From positions 2,988,501 through 3,052,500 of the forward strand of contig JAPWGK010000001.1 in assembly GCA_029641185.1 (NCBI GenBank): 64,000 nt of DNA, given 5' to 3'. A model generated the notes under the pieces. It worked only from the letters and a program-made list of their open reading frames with translations, did no database searches and was not told where the DNA came from. This DNA is from Pseudofabraea citricarpa. Its lineage: Eukaryota; Ascomycota; Leotiomycetes; Helotiales; Dermateaceae. Below, in pieces: positions 48,316 through 59,123 of this stretch (the stretch's first letter is position 1; each line of letters opens with the position of its first letter). The translations under genes and the position numbers were made by a program.

Positions 48316-48790
48316 TGGGATATGATTTCGTAAGAGCGTTAGGACAACCAAGATGCCAGAAAATATGCAATGTACAGGAAGTCGAAGGAGTAATAGTACA
48401 GATCCCGGGGTCCGCGATGAGAGAAGGCTAATTAGACAGCACGTTTATACAAGCATTTCGGACGGGGTAAGAGGGCAAGATGGTGGATTTGCAGCGACAG
48501 CACAATGGAGCCACGAGATTTTGGAGATGCCGTCCTCCCGAATTTGTATTTGGAGATTGGTGGTTTATCCTGGGAGTGGATGTGAGCGAGGGCTGTCTCA
48601 TCTGATCCTGTTTGGGAAACGAGGCTGAGCTTGCTCCTTTCCAGCAGGGTCTTGAGGGTCTAGTTTGTGCCACACCTCGTGCCGTTTCTCAGCCTCTACC
48701 ACTATAAATCTTGTGCACCGTCGTCCGCCATCGCGCCTCGTAATTCCGTTACTCTGTGGTGCCAGAGTGCTACAGTAGTCGACGGCCATC
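48316..48790. promoter_or_regulatory. divergent promoter, AKR1 and SRP102
   Basis: 475 bp between two start codons in opposite directions. A CTACAGTAG nonamer at 48770-48778 lies 12 bp before the SRP102 ATG, the only member of that motif set so close to a start. No other site was recognised. Confidence 0.5.
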
Positions 48791-49715
48791 ATGTCTACCT
48801 TACAATCATGGGCTGAATCAATCATGAGCCCATCGCCATTGGCTCTCGCCATTGCCCTTGTCCTTGTCTTTACCATCCCTCTCTTTCTCCACCAAATCGT
48901 CTTCCGCGCCAGCGGCTTGACTGTTCTGCCTTCTATTCTCCTCATTGGACCTAGTGGCTCTGGAAAGACGTCTCTTTTGACACTGGTAAGCCTTCTAGCT
49001 AAATTCTACCCCTGGAGAAACACAAGCTGATGCTGGGCTGCTATAGTTTGAACGTGGTTCAAATGCCACGACGCATACCTCGCAGTCCCCGATAGCGGTC
49101 GAGTGTTCACTACCTGTGGGCACAGTAGCTGGCTCAAACAAGTACCGCTCAGTCAACGACCCTACAAACCAAATACACAAGAAGTTCCTCCTAGTCGATA
49201 CGCCAGGTCATGGAAAGTTGCGACACCATGCGCTTGAGAACATCACGAATCCACAGAATTTGAAGGGCCTCATATTTATGGTGGATGCAGCGACTTTATC
49301 AGCTGGAGATGAAGGCTTGAGGCAGACAGCTGATTATCTCCATGATGTCTTACTCCTCTTGCAAAAGAGAATGACGGGCGGAAAGGCTACCAAAGCCCCC
49401 AAGGAGATGGCAGTTCTGATTGCGGCCAACAAACTTGATCTATTCACAGCCCTTCCTGCTGCTCTCGTGAAGAGCAGCCTGGAAAGTGAGATCACGAAAG
49501 TGAGAACCTCAAGATCTAAAGGACTTCTGGATTCAGGGGTGGGGATGAACGAGGACGAAGAGGAGAATGACGACTGGCTTGGAGAAATGGGATCTACCGA
49601 CTTCAAGTTTGCACAAATGGAAGAGTTCAATATTTCCATTGAAGTGACAGGAGGAAATGTTATTGGCGGTCCAAATGTTGACAAGTGGTGGAGATGGGTT
49701 GGAGAACGACTCTAG
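48791..49715 (+). CDS. SRP102: signal recognition particle receptor subunit beta
   Basis: Two exons, 48791-48985 and 49047-49715, 287 residues. It is the membrane-anchored small GTPase that holds the SRP receptor alpha subunit on the ER. A single helix (about residues 17-36) is followed by the P-loop LIGPSGSGKTS (about 51-61), switch region with SPIAVE, the G3 motif VDTPGHGKLR, and NKLD (G4). The acidic insertion GMNEDEEENDDW and the ending FNISIEVTGG are as in other fungal homologues. The intron falls directly after the P-loop. Confidence 0.93.
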
Positions 49716-49882
49716 GTTATTCATAATTTGATTGCAGAATTCCGTCTTCCACCTTTCCTCTGATTATTACTCACACTTCAAGTGATGAATTATCACTATT
49801 TACCCTCGTCCCAATTCTTTCCCAAAGCTCTAAGACAAATTAGCATATATGTCCTCGCACTGTCACCATAGGAAGGGGCTTC

Positions 49883-51157
49883 TCACTTGGTCGTTTTATC
49901 ATCACACCAATACCATACATTTCGAGCCAAATCCTTATCTTCGGCAAGTTTCGACATCTTATCCTCTTTGCCAATTGGAATGAAGTACTTTCCCTTCTGC
50001 TCTCTAGCTACCACCTCAGGGGAGGTAGCAAGATAGATTGCTGTTGCAGCACCATCAGTAGGCGATTGGCCCATAACATCGAAGAAGCCTTTCATCGCAA
50101 CACCTGGCAAAGTTCCAAAAAGCTCCTTCCAGGTATCCATAGCACCAGTTGGTACACTTTATAGCCGTCAGAGTTTGAGTCACAAAATAGCTGAGTTCCA
50201 CTGAAAACGAAAGGCAACACTCACTTTCCTGGAAAGAAGCAGTTGGCATATACTTTCATGGCTCCTTTCTTATCTAGCCTTCTTGCAAGCTCTCGAGTAA
50301 GCAAGATATTTCCTAGCTTACTACAAAGCGTCAGCGGAGGAGATTTTGGTGTCTGAAAGTAACCGACCTGCGGGCATATCTCCAGCAAGAATCTATAGAA
50401 GGAGGACTCTTCACTCTCTCGGGAGACATAGTAGAGTCAAGATTTAACTCCTGACATCCCATATGGAAAGACGAAGAGGTAACCACAATCCTCGCATCGC
50501 CATACTTCTCCGCCGTCTCTTCAACTTTCGAAAGAAGTAAATTAGTCAACACGAACGTTCCTACAACGTTCGTAGCCCATATCGTTTCAATACCCTGGGA
50601 GGAAAAAAATGCAACTTAGTAAATTCAACTATCAGATCAGAATAACAACCTACCTGTGGGGAAAGTGTATAATCCGGGATCGTAGGCAAACCAGCATTGT
50701 TCACCAGCATATCCAGTCTGGAGAGCTTTGGCAGCAGCTGTTCCGCAACCTTCTTGACCTGCGTGATATCGCTCAGATCACATGATAAAAATTCAACTCG
50801 CTGCTCTGCATCTTTGATCTCGTGCTCCTCTTTCCAGCTCTTCTGTGCACCTTTAAATTTCTCTGCTGATCGTGCTATGACATATACTTTGCTAATATCG
50901 TGGAGCAGAAGTTGTGCTACGATCTCTTGTCCTATTCCGGCATTGCCTCCCGTTACGACGGCAACTTTGTCCTTGAGAGAGGGGGTGTCCTCAAGGCTGA
51001 ATTCTTTGTAGTTAACGATTCCGCTCATATCGAAAGATGCTGGTTTTGTATCAGTAGTACGGCTTTTTGTCGCAGTCTTCAGATTTGATTTGTGAGGTTG
51101 TATTGCTTCGCTCTTGTACGTTGTGGTAGCACTTGTTTTTTGGCTAGTACCTGACAT
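49883..51157 (-). CDS. short-chain dehydrogenase/reductase
   Basis: Four exons: 51157-50654, 50594-50368, 50320-50225 and 50156-49883, 366 residues. It is an NAD(P)-dependent oxidoreductase of the classical SDR / retinol-dehydrogenase-like group. Cofactor motif VVTGGNAGIGQE, VNNAG, the Ser in IVVTSSSFHMG and the catalytic YARSK, which is completed across the second intron, are all present, so it should be active. The first 43 residues are a Thr/Lys-rich extension not needed for the fold; a start at the inner ATG (about 51028, MSGIVNYKEF) is equally likely. The substrate is unknown. It ends close to SRP102, tail to tail. Confidence 0.9.
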
Positions 51158-51530
51158 CTTGGTGACGTATGTGTTGCTAGGTCGCTAAAGTGCGAAGCGA
51201 ACAAAAGGGAGTAAGTGTAACTACAATTTCACTCCGGCTTGAAGTCAATATTGATATCAGGATCATCTAGGATTGTCTTTGATTTGCATATCTAGTACTA
51301 GAAAGTTGATGTTAAGTTTTGTAGGTAAAATATGAAGCAAGTTATTCAGCAACAGGACAACATGGAGCTATTTGCAATTCTTCATTATCTATCTGCCGCT
51401 TTCAGAAACGTAGCTGTTGAATCTATGGTTCTTCCAATTCTTTCCGAACGCCTGTTGAAATATATGACAGCCACCAAATCGACCAAAATTACAAAGCGCC
51501 ACACTACACCGAATACAAAGGTCGTTACAA
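51158..51530. other. spacer between same-strand genes
   Basis: Promoter of the dehydrogenase and 3' flank of the cystathionine beta-synthase gene, both on minus. No specific element seen. Confidence 0.4.
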
Positions 51531-53185
51531 TTATACCTTCGTCTCCTTGACCAAGAATGCCAACAAATCCACCTTAGTAACTACAGCAACAGGCCTTGAA
51601 AGGCCCTCATCCCCACTCTTCTCAGTTACAACTGCCGCACTATTCCATTCAAAGAACTTGCTCAAAGCAGAAAGAGGAGTATCAAGAGTAATTTGAACAA
51701 ACTTTCTCTTTGGTGTCTTTTGCTGCTTCCCGTCTTTGGTTGTCTCAATACCATTCGATTTCGGTGGCTCCGACAGGTGACTGATATCTTTAGGATCAGT
51801 CACAACTTCGTTAATGGCTGAGAAGTCGAACATGACATCTGAAACTGGGCTTTTGCCTGTCGCTCTGCCACGGCTCAGGAAGGAGAGAAGATTTCCAAGT
51901 GTGACAATACCCTTCAACTTGCCACCAGTTGGGGCCAAAACCGGTAACTGGTCGAATCCCTTCTCCCGCATAGTTTCAACTGCTTCCGAGCAAGGCGAAT
52001 CGGAAAGGACAGTTGTAACTGGCTTGAGTCTGAGTGATCGAATAGTTGCTCCTTTATATGGATCCTTTGATGATTGAGATACAACAGCTGGCGAAGAGGG
52101 CGAGGTAGTTGGTGGGGTAGGTGGTAACAGATCGTTGGCTGCCAGCCAGTCATCATCAGCAAATTTGCTTAAATAACTTCTGATGCTGTCGGGGAAGACA
52201 ACAACCACTACATCGCCCTTTCCAAGACCCAATTCCTTGACAGCCTTTACCATCGCTGCCATGGCGCTTCCGCTGCTACCGCCAACAAGAAGACCTTCTT
52301 CTGCGATCAAGCGTCTTGCATATGCAAAAGACTCAACATCTTCTGTCTTATACCACTTATCAACAGATTCCCGAACTAGCACATCTGGAATAAAGTCATA
52401 ACCAATTCCCTCAACCTTGTATGCTTCGTTTGCATGCTCCTGGTTTAAAGATTCTGGCAAAGCAAGTATAGATCCAAATGGATCTGCTGCAATGACCTTG
52501 ATATCCGGATTATGTTTCTTCAATCCTCTTGAGAGGCCAGTGATTGTACCTCCAGTACCAGCCCCTGCGACAATGGCGTTGATCTTGCCTCCAGTCTGCT
52601 CCCAGATTTCTTCGGCTGTGCCATACTCATGTGCCAGAGGATTGTCCTTGTTGGTGTATTGATCCAAAATATGCGAGTTGGGAATCTCCTTCTCCAATCG
52701 GCGTGCAACACCGATGTGGGATTCGGGTGAGTCGTAGGCGGCTTGAGTCGGGGTTCGAATGATTGTTGCCCCTAGAGCTCGCAGAACGGAAACTTTCTCG
52801 GCAGACATCTTCTCGGGAAGAGTAATGATCGTTTTGTAACCTTTGATTGCTCCTACAAGAGCAAGTCCAATACCACTGAACACAATTAGCGAATATCTTG
52901 AGTTCTATGGAATGTTCCATACGTGTTGCCACTGGTTGGCTCAATCAGAGTGTCTCCTGGCTTTATTCTTCCAGATCGCTCTGCTTCCTCGATCATACGC
53001 AGAGCAATACGGTCCTTCACACTTCCACCAGCGTTGAAAAGTTCTACCTTGGCATAAACTTCGGCCTCAATGCCCAAACTTTGGGGAATCTTGTTCAGGC
53101 GAACTAAGGGAGTATTTCCTATCAACTCGGTAGCTGACAAGGCGAGGGCTGGTGGGCCAGCCGGTTTACTGATAGTAGAAGTCAT
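51531..53185 (-). CDS. CYS4: cystathionine beta-synthase
   Basis: Two exons, 53185-52923 and 52875-51531, 535 residues. It condenses homocysteine and serine to cystathionine in transsulfuration, using PLP. The PLP Lys lies in [11 protein letters not shown] (Lys57), the phosphate loop is [10 protein letters not shown], and PTSGNTGIGL, which spans the intron, is the substrate Asn loop. GSSGSAMAA follows. The fungal form lacks the haem-binding N-terminus of the animal enzyme; here too only about 15 residues precede the catalytic core. Two CBS domains occupy about 370-535, separated by a Lys-rich linker. The start at 53185 is the first ATG in frame. Confidence 0.95.
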
Positions 53186-53600
53186 GGTGATCGTGAAGTA
53201 ACCCAAGTGTATGAAGTCGAAGAGAGATTTGTAAAGGGAATGAACTTGAATCTGTAGGATGAGACGAGAAAGAAGTTATCGCACACCATTTTCTTAGACC
53301 CCGCGGTTAAGCGATGGAAGGCGGATAGGCCGTGGGGCCCGTGGGCTGTTTCTAATCATCACGTGCAGATAAGATAGTCCAGGTGGAGATCGTTCCAGGC
53401 TTGATCCGTTGGTACCTGACCTGATAGCATTTGGTTGTCGCATCCACCTGTGATTCATCTCTATCAAAGGCTCCCGTGACTTTCGAGGTCTTCCGAAATC
53501 CAAGCTTTGCTTCCTTACCGTTCTTTCATAGTGCCATTTCTACTACCATACGCATACACAACTGGTACCAAACGCTCACACCCATTCCACAACTCTGGCT
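53186..53600. promoter_or_regulatory. divergent promoter, CYS4 and NTase-like gene
   Basis: 415 bp between opposite start codons. A TCACGTGC site lies near 53360, a CACGTG core of the type bound by Cbf1, which in yeast controls sulfur amino acid genes; this is a suggestive match beside CYS4. Nothing else was recognised. Confidence 0.45.
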
Positions 53601-54535
53601 ATGGAGGTAGTCTCACCTGTGGACAAGGTGAATCCAGCACCAGAAGGCCCACTGCTGCTTATGGCAGATACAAACGCCATGGTTGATGTTTCGGTACCTG
53701 CTAAACCTGTCAGAGATGGTCTTATTTACGGATATCCAGGCGACAAGCTTCCCATTAACGGAAGCAAGGTGCGGGAAATGATGAAGGTCACCTCCATCTT
53801 AGAGGCTGCTGATATTACTTGTTGCATGGCGGGCACTTCAGCTCTGATTTACTTTGGTGCGCGTCGGACGCGAGGCGTAAGAATCCCAAGATCTATATGG
53901 GTACTTTATTAACACTATGATAGGATTGGCAAATATGCGTACCAACTGACCAGCTTGAGACTGCGTTTCTCCTTTTAAGTTCTGCCCGATTCGTCGACGT
54001 TTACTGCGTGTCTAGACCAATGCTACGCCGAGGCTACCGCGGGTCACTTCTAAACACCTATCACCGTTTCAAATGCAAGAATCTATTGCTTTGGTTCGTG
54101 CTTGTTCCATCGGAAGACTGTCACTTCGATTGCTCGTTGGCAAATATAGAAAGAAGTAAAGTTGGGCTCCCATATCCAAGGATTGAAGTCTATGCGCAAA
54201 GCCTGGTAGATACCGCAAATGCAGTAGATCTTTGCGATCTAGTAGATGGTATGAATTTGTCAGAAGAATGGGGAAATCAAAACTTGGATCTTGAGGGGAC
54301 CAGTGACGTTGAATGGGCTAAGAACAGAAATCAAAAGATCAGAGAAGCAGAAACCCAGGGTCAGAATATGATTTTAGCACAGCGCAGTGAGAAGGCGATG
54401 AATAGGAAGGATTTGTGGGAGAAAGCAGTTAGGAAGAAGGAGCATCGTCTTGGATGGAAGCATCCAAAGGAAGTTTACGCTACTCGCTTTCGAACGCATA
54501 AATCTCGAGATCCCCGATTGGCAGAGAATATGTAG
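53601..54535 (+). CDS. nucleotidyltransferase-fold-like protein, probably inactive
   Basis: Two exons, 53601-53876 and 53924-54535, 295 residues; the intron starts with GTAAGA and ends TAG. Residues about 70-100 read EAADITCCMAGTSALIYFGA, then RRTRGDWQICVP. This follows the pattern of the nucleotidyltransferase superfamily (G-S/T, then a short helix, then DxD), but the second Asp is Gln (DWQI), so catalysis is doubtful. The C-terminal half is charged and helical, with a basic RKKEHRLGWKHPKEVYATR end. I do not recognise a named family; similar proteins are common in fungi as expanded, uncharacterised sets. The gene next to it on the right has a related core that keeps the DxD. Confidence 0.6.
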
Positions 54536-54589
54536 TAAACTCTGAATAGCAATTATCAAAATTAACTAGCCTTAAAGTTGCTCGCTCCA

Positions 54590-55250
54590 CAGGGAGGGCA
54601 ACGAGTTCCCACCTGTACGTGGTGCCCCTACGAACATTCAGCTGTTTATTCAGTCCAGAGAGCCAAGAGGAACTCAGGTATTAATAAAATAACGACTTAA
54701 GGTAAAGTAGGTATAAGGAGAACTTAGGTAACGAGCCTCTCGACTTATTATCGTATACGGCCTGGAACTAGGTTAGTATTACCCTTATTTTATATGAGCT
54801 ATTTTAGAAGGCTATTACGAAGAAAAACTAACTGGCGATATTTTTTGTTATAGCGACTTTACTCGAACATTAAGACTCTCGAATAATATACTATAAGGTA
54901 GAACTGGCCTATCTATCGAGGTACTACGACGCGGCGATACTAATAAAGGAAGGAATAAATATACGCAGATAAGGGAAAAGCTTCGGCCTAGGCCTGGGAT
55001 ATATAAAGTTTTAGGAGACAGCGTGGGAAGGAAGTTTTTTGTAAAAGAATTCCCTAGGGAGGGGTAGCAGGTCGGAGAGCGAAGTACTATATTACTTAGG
55101 TTAGAATAGGGAACGTTATATTCTATCTCCGTTGAATAACCCTTTTGCTAGATTATTTTTAAGGATATCGGTAGAGGTATTTGGTTTAAGAAGGGGTTAC
55201 ATAAAAGGGCTTCTAGTTGTAAGTATAGGTAGTAGCCTGGAAATTGTACG
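54590..55250. repeat. TpA-rich, RIP-like island
   Basis: The base composition changes abruptly to a sequence full of TA steps (TTATTA, TATATA, CTATTT) and almost without CA or TG, which is the signature left by repeat-induced point mutation in ascomycetes. No open frame. Probably a mutated mobile-element remnant that cannot be identified by eye. A (CAAT)5 run follows at 55256-55275. Confidence 0.5.
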
Positions 55251-55462
55251 CAAAATCAATCAATCAATCAATCAAGTGGCTCTATAGTAGTATACTTTTA
55301 CTGTATATTATAATGGTAAAACATGTTTGTCTGGGCATGTGCTAGCGTGGTGTCTGCCTAGTTAAATAGCTTCCTGGTTCGTGGACAGCACGCTGCCCCG
55401 AATATTACTTTACATAATAAATTCACCGGGTCATCGCACCACAACTGTTATTCACTTGGATT

Positions 55463-56332
55463 ATGGCGCAGACTTATAATATCGATGACTTGGAAGAACT
55501 GGAAGAACAAGCCTTGGATCCAGATAATGACAATCTTGCCGCAGCAGCAGCCTATCTCCAGGGTCTATTCCAAGCCAACGGCATCGAATTCGTCTTCATG
55601 GGTGGCTATTCTATGGCACTTCGTGGTAGTGAGCGGGTTACAAATGATATCGATGTTGCTGTCGATGCTACTGTGGCACAGCTACATAACTTGATTAGGC
55701 AACAAGAACGGTAAGAGCTAGTCAACCAATTCCATGGCTTCCCTCTTTTCTGACCTTGTATCTTTCTTCTCTAACCTTGTATCTTTCTTCTCTGACCTTG
55801 TACCCCTCTTTTCTGACCGTGTACCCAGATTGGTCGTCCCGGCGAGTAGACTTACCGCAAGTGTCCTGCGAATCTTCGTAAAAACTGGCGGCCAATGGGA
55901 TGAGGATGAGATCACACCCCACTTAGTCGAAGTGGATATGCTTATAGCTGGTGGTAATTTCAATTCTCTGGAATCCACGGAATTTTGAGCTAATCAGTAT
56001 ACTCCACAGGTGGTTATGGTGTTCCCAGACCTATACGGTCCGGTATTGAGATTATTTCCTCGACGTTAGCTACATCAACTACGAACTCATATGAATTCCC
56101 CGTCCTTTCAGTGAATTATATGCTGGCAGCTAAATTGCGAGCATTCGGGCGTAGGGAGTCAGATAATGACTATGATGACATAGTATGGCTACTTCAAAAC
56201 TACAACCAAGGCCAGCCAAATCTCTGGGGCAAGCTAGACTATGATGATTGCGTGTTCTTTATTGAAGCTAGCAGGGAAAGAGAGAATATTTCTACAATAA
56301 CTCTTTTCGAAACCGCTCTTGGGTTGCTGTAA
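55463..56332 (+). CDS. nucleotidyltransferase-fold protein
   Basis: Three exons: 55463-55710, 55829-55953 and 56010-56332, 231 residues, all phases correct. The core VFMGGYSMALRGSERVTNDIDVAVD has the nucleotidyltransferase motif: GG with a following Ser, then DID; a third acidic residue may be in LVEVDMLIAG. The fold is like that of AbiEii/MNT-type enzymes and of fungal proteins annotated as nucleotidyltransferases of unknown substrate. The second half includes VNYMLAAKLRAFGRRESDND with YDDIVWLL, a pattern also found in the AbiEii class, where a Lys and acidic residues close the active site. The gene is intact although it lies in an AT-rich, repeat-bearing neighbourhood, so it may be selected for. 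Bacterial AbiEii proteins are toxins; there is no evidence for that here. Confidence 0.7.
55745..55826 (+). repeat. 21-bp tandem repeat of branch-site units within an intron
   Basis: The 118-bp intron 55711-55828 carries four copies of a unit like TTCTGACCTTGTATCTTTC. The branch-site-like CTRAC occurs at 55750-55754, 55771-55775, 55792-55796 and 55813-55817, an exact 21-bp period. Each unit holds a CTGAC or CTAAC followed by a pyrimidine tract. The last copy is 12 bases from the acceptor, the normal distance. The repeated stretch is open in the frame of the following exon. Confidence 0.85.
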
Positions 56333-57216
56333 GCAGAACCCTGAATTAGTGGTTCACTACTGGGCGTTGAAATTCGTTATCTCAGGAATTCGTGGCTGTC
56401 ACGAAAACCGAAGCATGGGTGCACGCGACAGCACACTGGTGATAGTACGATTCGTAGCTTCTCAAATGATGATGCTTTTACCTTAATCTTTTCGTGCTCT
56501 TTCCTGTGAAAGTGACGCCACCTATAATAGCTCCCAAAATATAATATCTCAACTGAGAATTTCAATTTCAGGTTTTTATTTCTATAAATGCGGTCGTTGT
56601 ACTTTTATAAAGCGGTTCGCTTATGTTCCTAGCCACAATAACCACTACGCCTTTCAGGCACTCAACGAGGGACACCCTCTTCTCTTACTTACTAGCATCT
56701 ACCCCAACTGTCGGGGGAGGATCGCAGATGCACGGCTATAGGCCACGCGCACGCATGAAATACTTTCTAAGGCCCTACTATATGTATATAGCTCCCTAGC
56801 TTATAACGTCCCCATGCCCTCCGGGAGGCCACAGGGCAGTCAGTTTTCAACTGAACCCGCTGGACGTAAATAAATATTATCATCATCATCATCATTATCA
56901 TCATTATTATTATTATTATCATCATCATTATCATCATCATCATCCTAGCCAGATGATAGATCGCATGACGTTATCTTCGATACTTATTTTATCTATATAT
57001 AATAACTAATATCTTAATAAATTTTGTGTGGTTATAACAGTTGTAATAGCATTTAATTATTATACACAGCGCCACGAATTCTAACAACCACTGGTGATTA
57101 GCTCTACTTTATTATCAGAGGGTTCATAGTTTTGACTTTATTACAGTGCTGCTACTTTACATTCAGAATTTTTTTTTATTCCACTACACTATTCAGCGTT
57201 TTACTATGAATCATTA
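56333..57216. other. AT-rich intergenic region with ATC/ATT microsatellite
   Basis: No gene. A mixed (ATC)n/(ATT)n microsatellite occupies about 56876-56944. AT content rises towards 57100. The right end is the 3' flank of the UTP16-like gene. Confidence 0.55.
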
Positions 57217-58619
57217 TTACTTCCGAGCACTGAAGAAACCACTGGAAAAAGGTTTTCTGTTTGTGACTCCTTTCTTCCCTGGCCGGCCCTGCAGCCATGC
57301 TTCCTTGGTCGAGCGGGCTTGGTTTGAAGCCTTGGGTGCAAGTAGTGGATTACTTGATTTGGCAACTCGGAATGTGGTGTTTCCTTTTCGTAAATCTTTC
57401 TGTTTCTTCTCTGTAAGATCCGTAAATTTGATCTTCTTAGATCTTTGCACTAATTCCTCTGGCTCCTCCTCGTCCTCGCTTCCTTGTGTTTCGTCCTCGG
57501 CTAAATATTCGGCGGGTAGGAAATCTGGTAATTCTTCACCTCTGGTAAAAGTGGTTTTCGAAGGAACTGCTGCCGATTCAGACTCTACTGAAGCCATTGC
57601 CTCATCTTCGATTTCGCTCCCAGCCTTATCAATATCTTCATTGACTTCTTCCGTCTCCGATTCGTCCTTGGCAACTTCACCACGCTTCCGTTTTTTAATT
57701 GTATTTTTTGCTTGTTCCTTCAATAACGCATCTCGCTCCTTGCGCTTGGTGCGAGCAGCAGATATTTGCCTAGATCATGTTAGAATTTAGATACCCAGGA
57801 TCCGGAGCAGCCCGCTTACTCTTCTGCGACTCTTGCAGCTTCCTTAATATTCTGCTTAACTACCTCTGCAGCGTCTTGCGTGATGACTTCATCGGGTGCT
57901 TCATCATCGCTGCTTTCATCGGCCGATTGTGTTTCTTCGACCACCGCAGGTTGCAATATCTTAACACTTTCATCTTCTGGCTCCTCGCTTCCAAATTTCT
58001 TGTGCTTAGGTTTGGTTGTGCTTGACTTGACAGCAGAGTTTCCACTTGTATCCTTGTTCTGAATTCTCTTCTGTGGAGTATTCTTCGTGCTGGGCGGAGA
58101 TATCGGCTTGCTGGAAACCACTACCACTGCCTCCTCATCTTCGTCATCTGAATCCAGAATCTCCACCACAGTCTTCTTCGGCGAAGTGCTACCCGGCTGT
58201 ACCACTGTACTCTCTACGAGATGGGCGGCGGCGGCAGTTTTCCTTGCAGAGCCTGGGGTAATTGAAGCAACAGGGATTTCCACGGCAATATGTGTGTGGG
58301 TTTCCATGGGTTCGTCGTCGCCTTTTGATCTGACTGGAAGTTTACGTTTCTTTGTCGGGCTTGCTTCACTCTCTGTCATTGCTGGAGTCGTATCGCCCTT
58401 TCTTGATCCTCTTTGGCGCTTTCTCGAGCTGCTCGCAGGCGTTTGTATCAACTCCCCATTGTTCAATTGAGCATCCTCTGTCGCGGCGGCTTTGCCCTTT
58501 TGTCCGCGTGTCGTGACCATCTCAGCGCGGGAGCTTTTGCGGCGTATAGTTTTCTCCGTGGCAGTATTTGTCGCAGGATTGAATATACTTCGTGCCGAGC
58601 TGAAAATCTTGGAGAACAT
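57217..58619 (-). CDS. UTP16: U3 snoRNA-associated protein, UTP16-like
   Basis: Two exons, 58619-57820 and 57769-57217, 450 residues. The first 270 residues are disordered, with SPTKKRKLP and RKRQRG nuclear signals and runs of acidic residues. A central helix QISAARTKRKERDALLKEQA is followed by the C-terminal domain of the U3_snoRNA_assoc family: KIKFTDLTEKKQKDL, GNTTFRVAKSSNPLLAPKA, TKEAWLQGRPGKKG and the ending RKPFSSGFFSARK. Yeast Utp16 (Bud21) is a part of the small-subunit processome that matures 18S rRNA. The family call rests on this last 90 residues. The upstream in-frame codons before 58619 have no ATG. Confidence 0.82.
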
Positions 58620-58839
58620 GAGGTAATGCAAAAACGCAGGAGACTAGATGATTATTTTGTTGCAGAATTGCACGAAAAAAAGACAAGGCTCCCGCCTTAG
58701 TGCACTCTGTTCGACTCACCGCCTTGGGCCACCTGCCAGCATGCGGGATCAGCCGTGCAACCACAACAAGTCAACCAGCACACTCAACTCCTTGCACATA
58801 CAATACTGAGAACCAGATAAAGACCATCAGTTGTTTACT

Positions 58840-59035
58840 TCTTGTTGATCCGCGGAATTGTTGATCCGTAAGAATTCTTTGCACAATCATTGATCCATGA
58901 AGAATTATTAATTCGGAAGAACTGTTAATCCGCCGAATTGATATTCCGCAAGAATTGTTCATTCGCAGAATTGTTCCGGAATAACCGTTCATCCGCAGTA
59001 ACTGTTGATCCGCCGAATCGATATTCCGCAAGACA
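58840..59035. repeat. degenerate 16-bp repeat with 80-bp higher-order period
   Basis: A chain of related units such as AGAATTGTTGATCCGC and GATATTCCGCAAGAATT runs through the 5' flank of the next gene. The block at 58921-58957 recurs at 59001-59037 with few changes, exactly 80 bp apart, which equals five 16-bp units. It lies 90 to 285 bp before the ATG at 59124 and may be transcribed in the leader. Confidence 0.75.
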
Positions 59036-59123
59036 TGAGTGTGTTCATACCGACTCAGCGCGTACATTCCCCTATTTGCATCCATCCCAGCAGAAGCAAA
59101 TAACATTGCCAGTAACAGCAATC

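Noticed and set aside
58938..59123. N-terminal extension of the TPR protein
   Set aside because: Encoded by the degenerate tandem repeat; the presequence-like start at 59124 is better.
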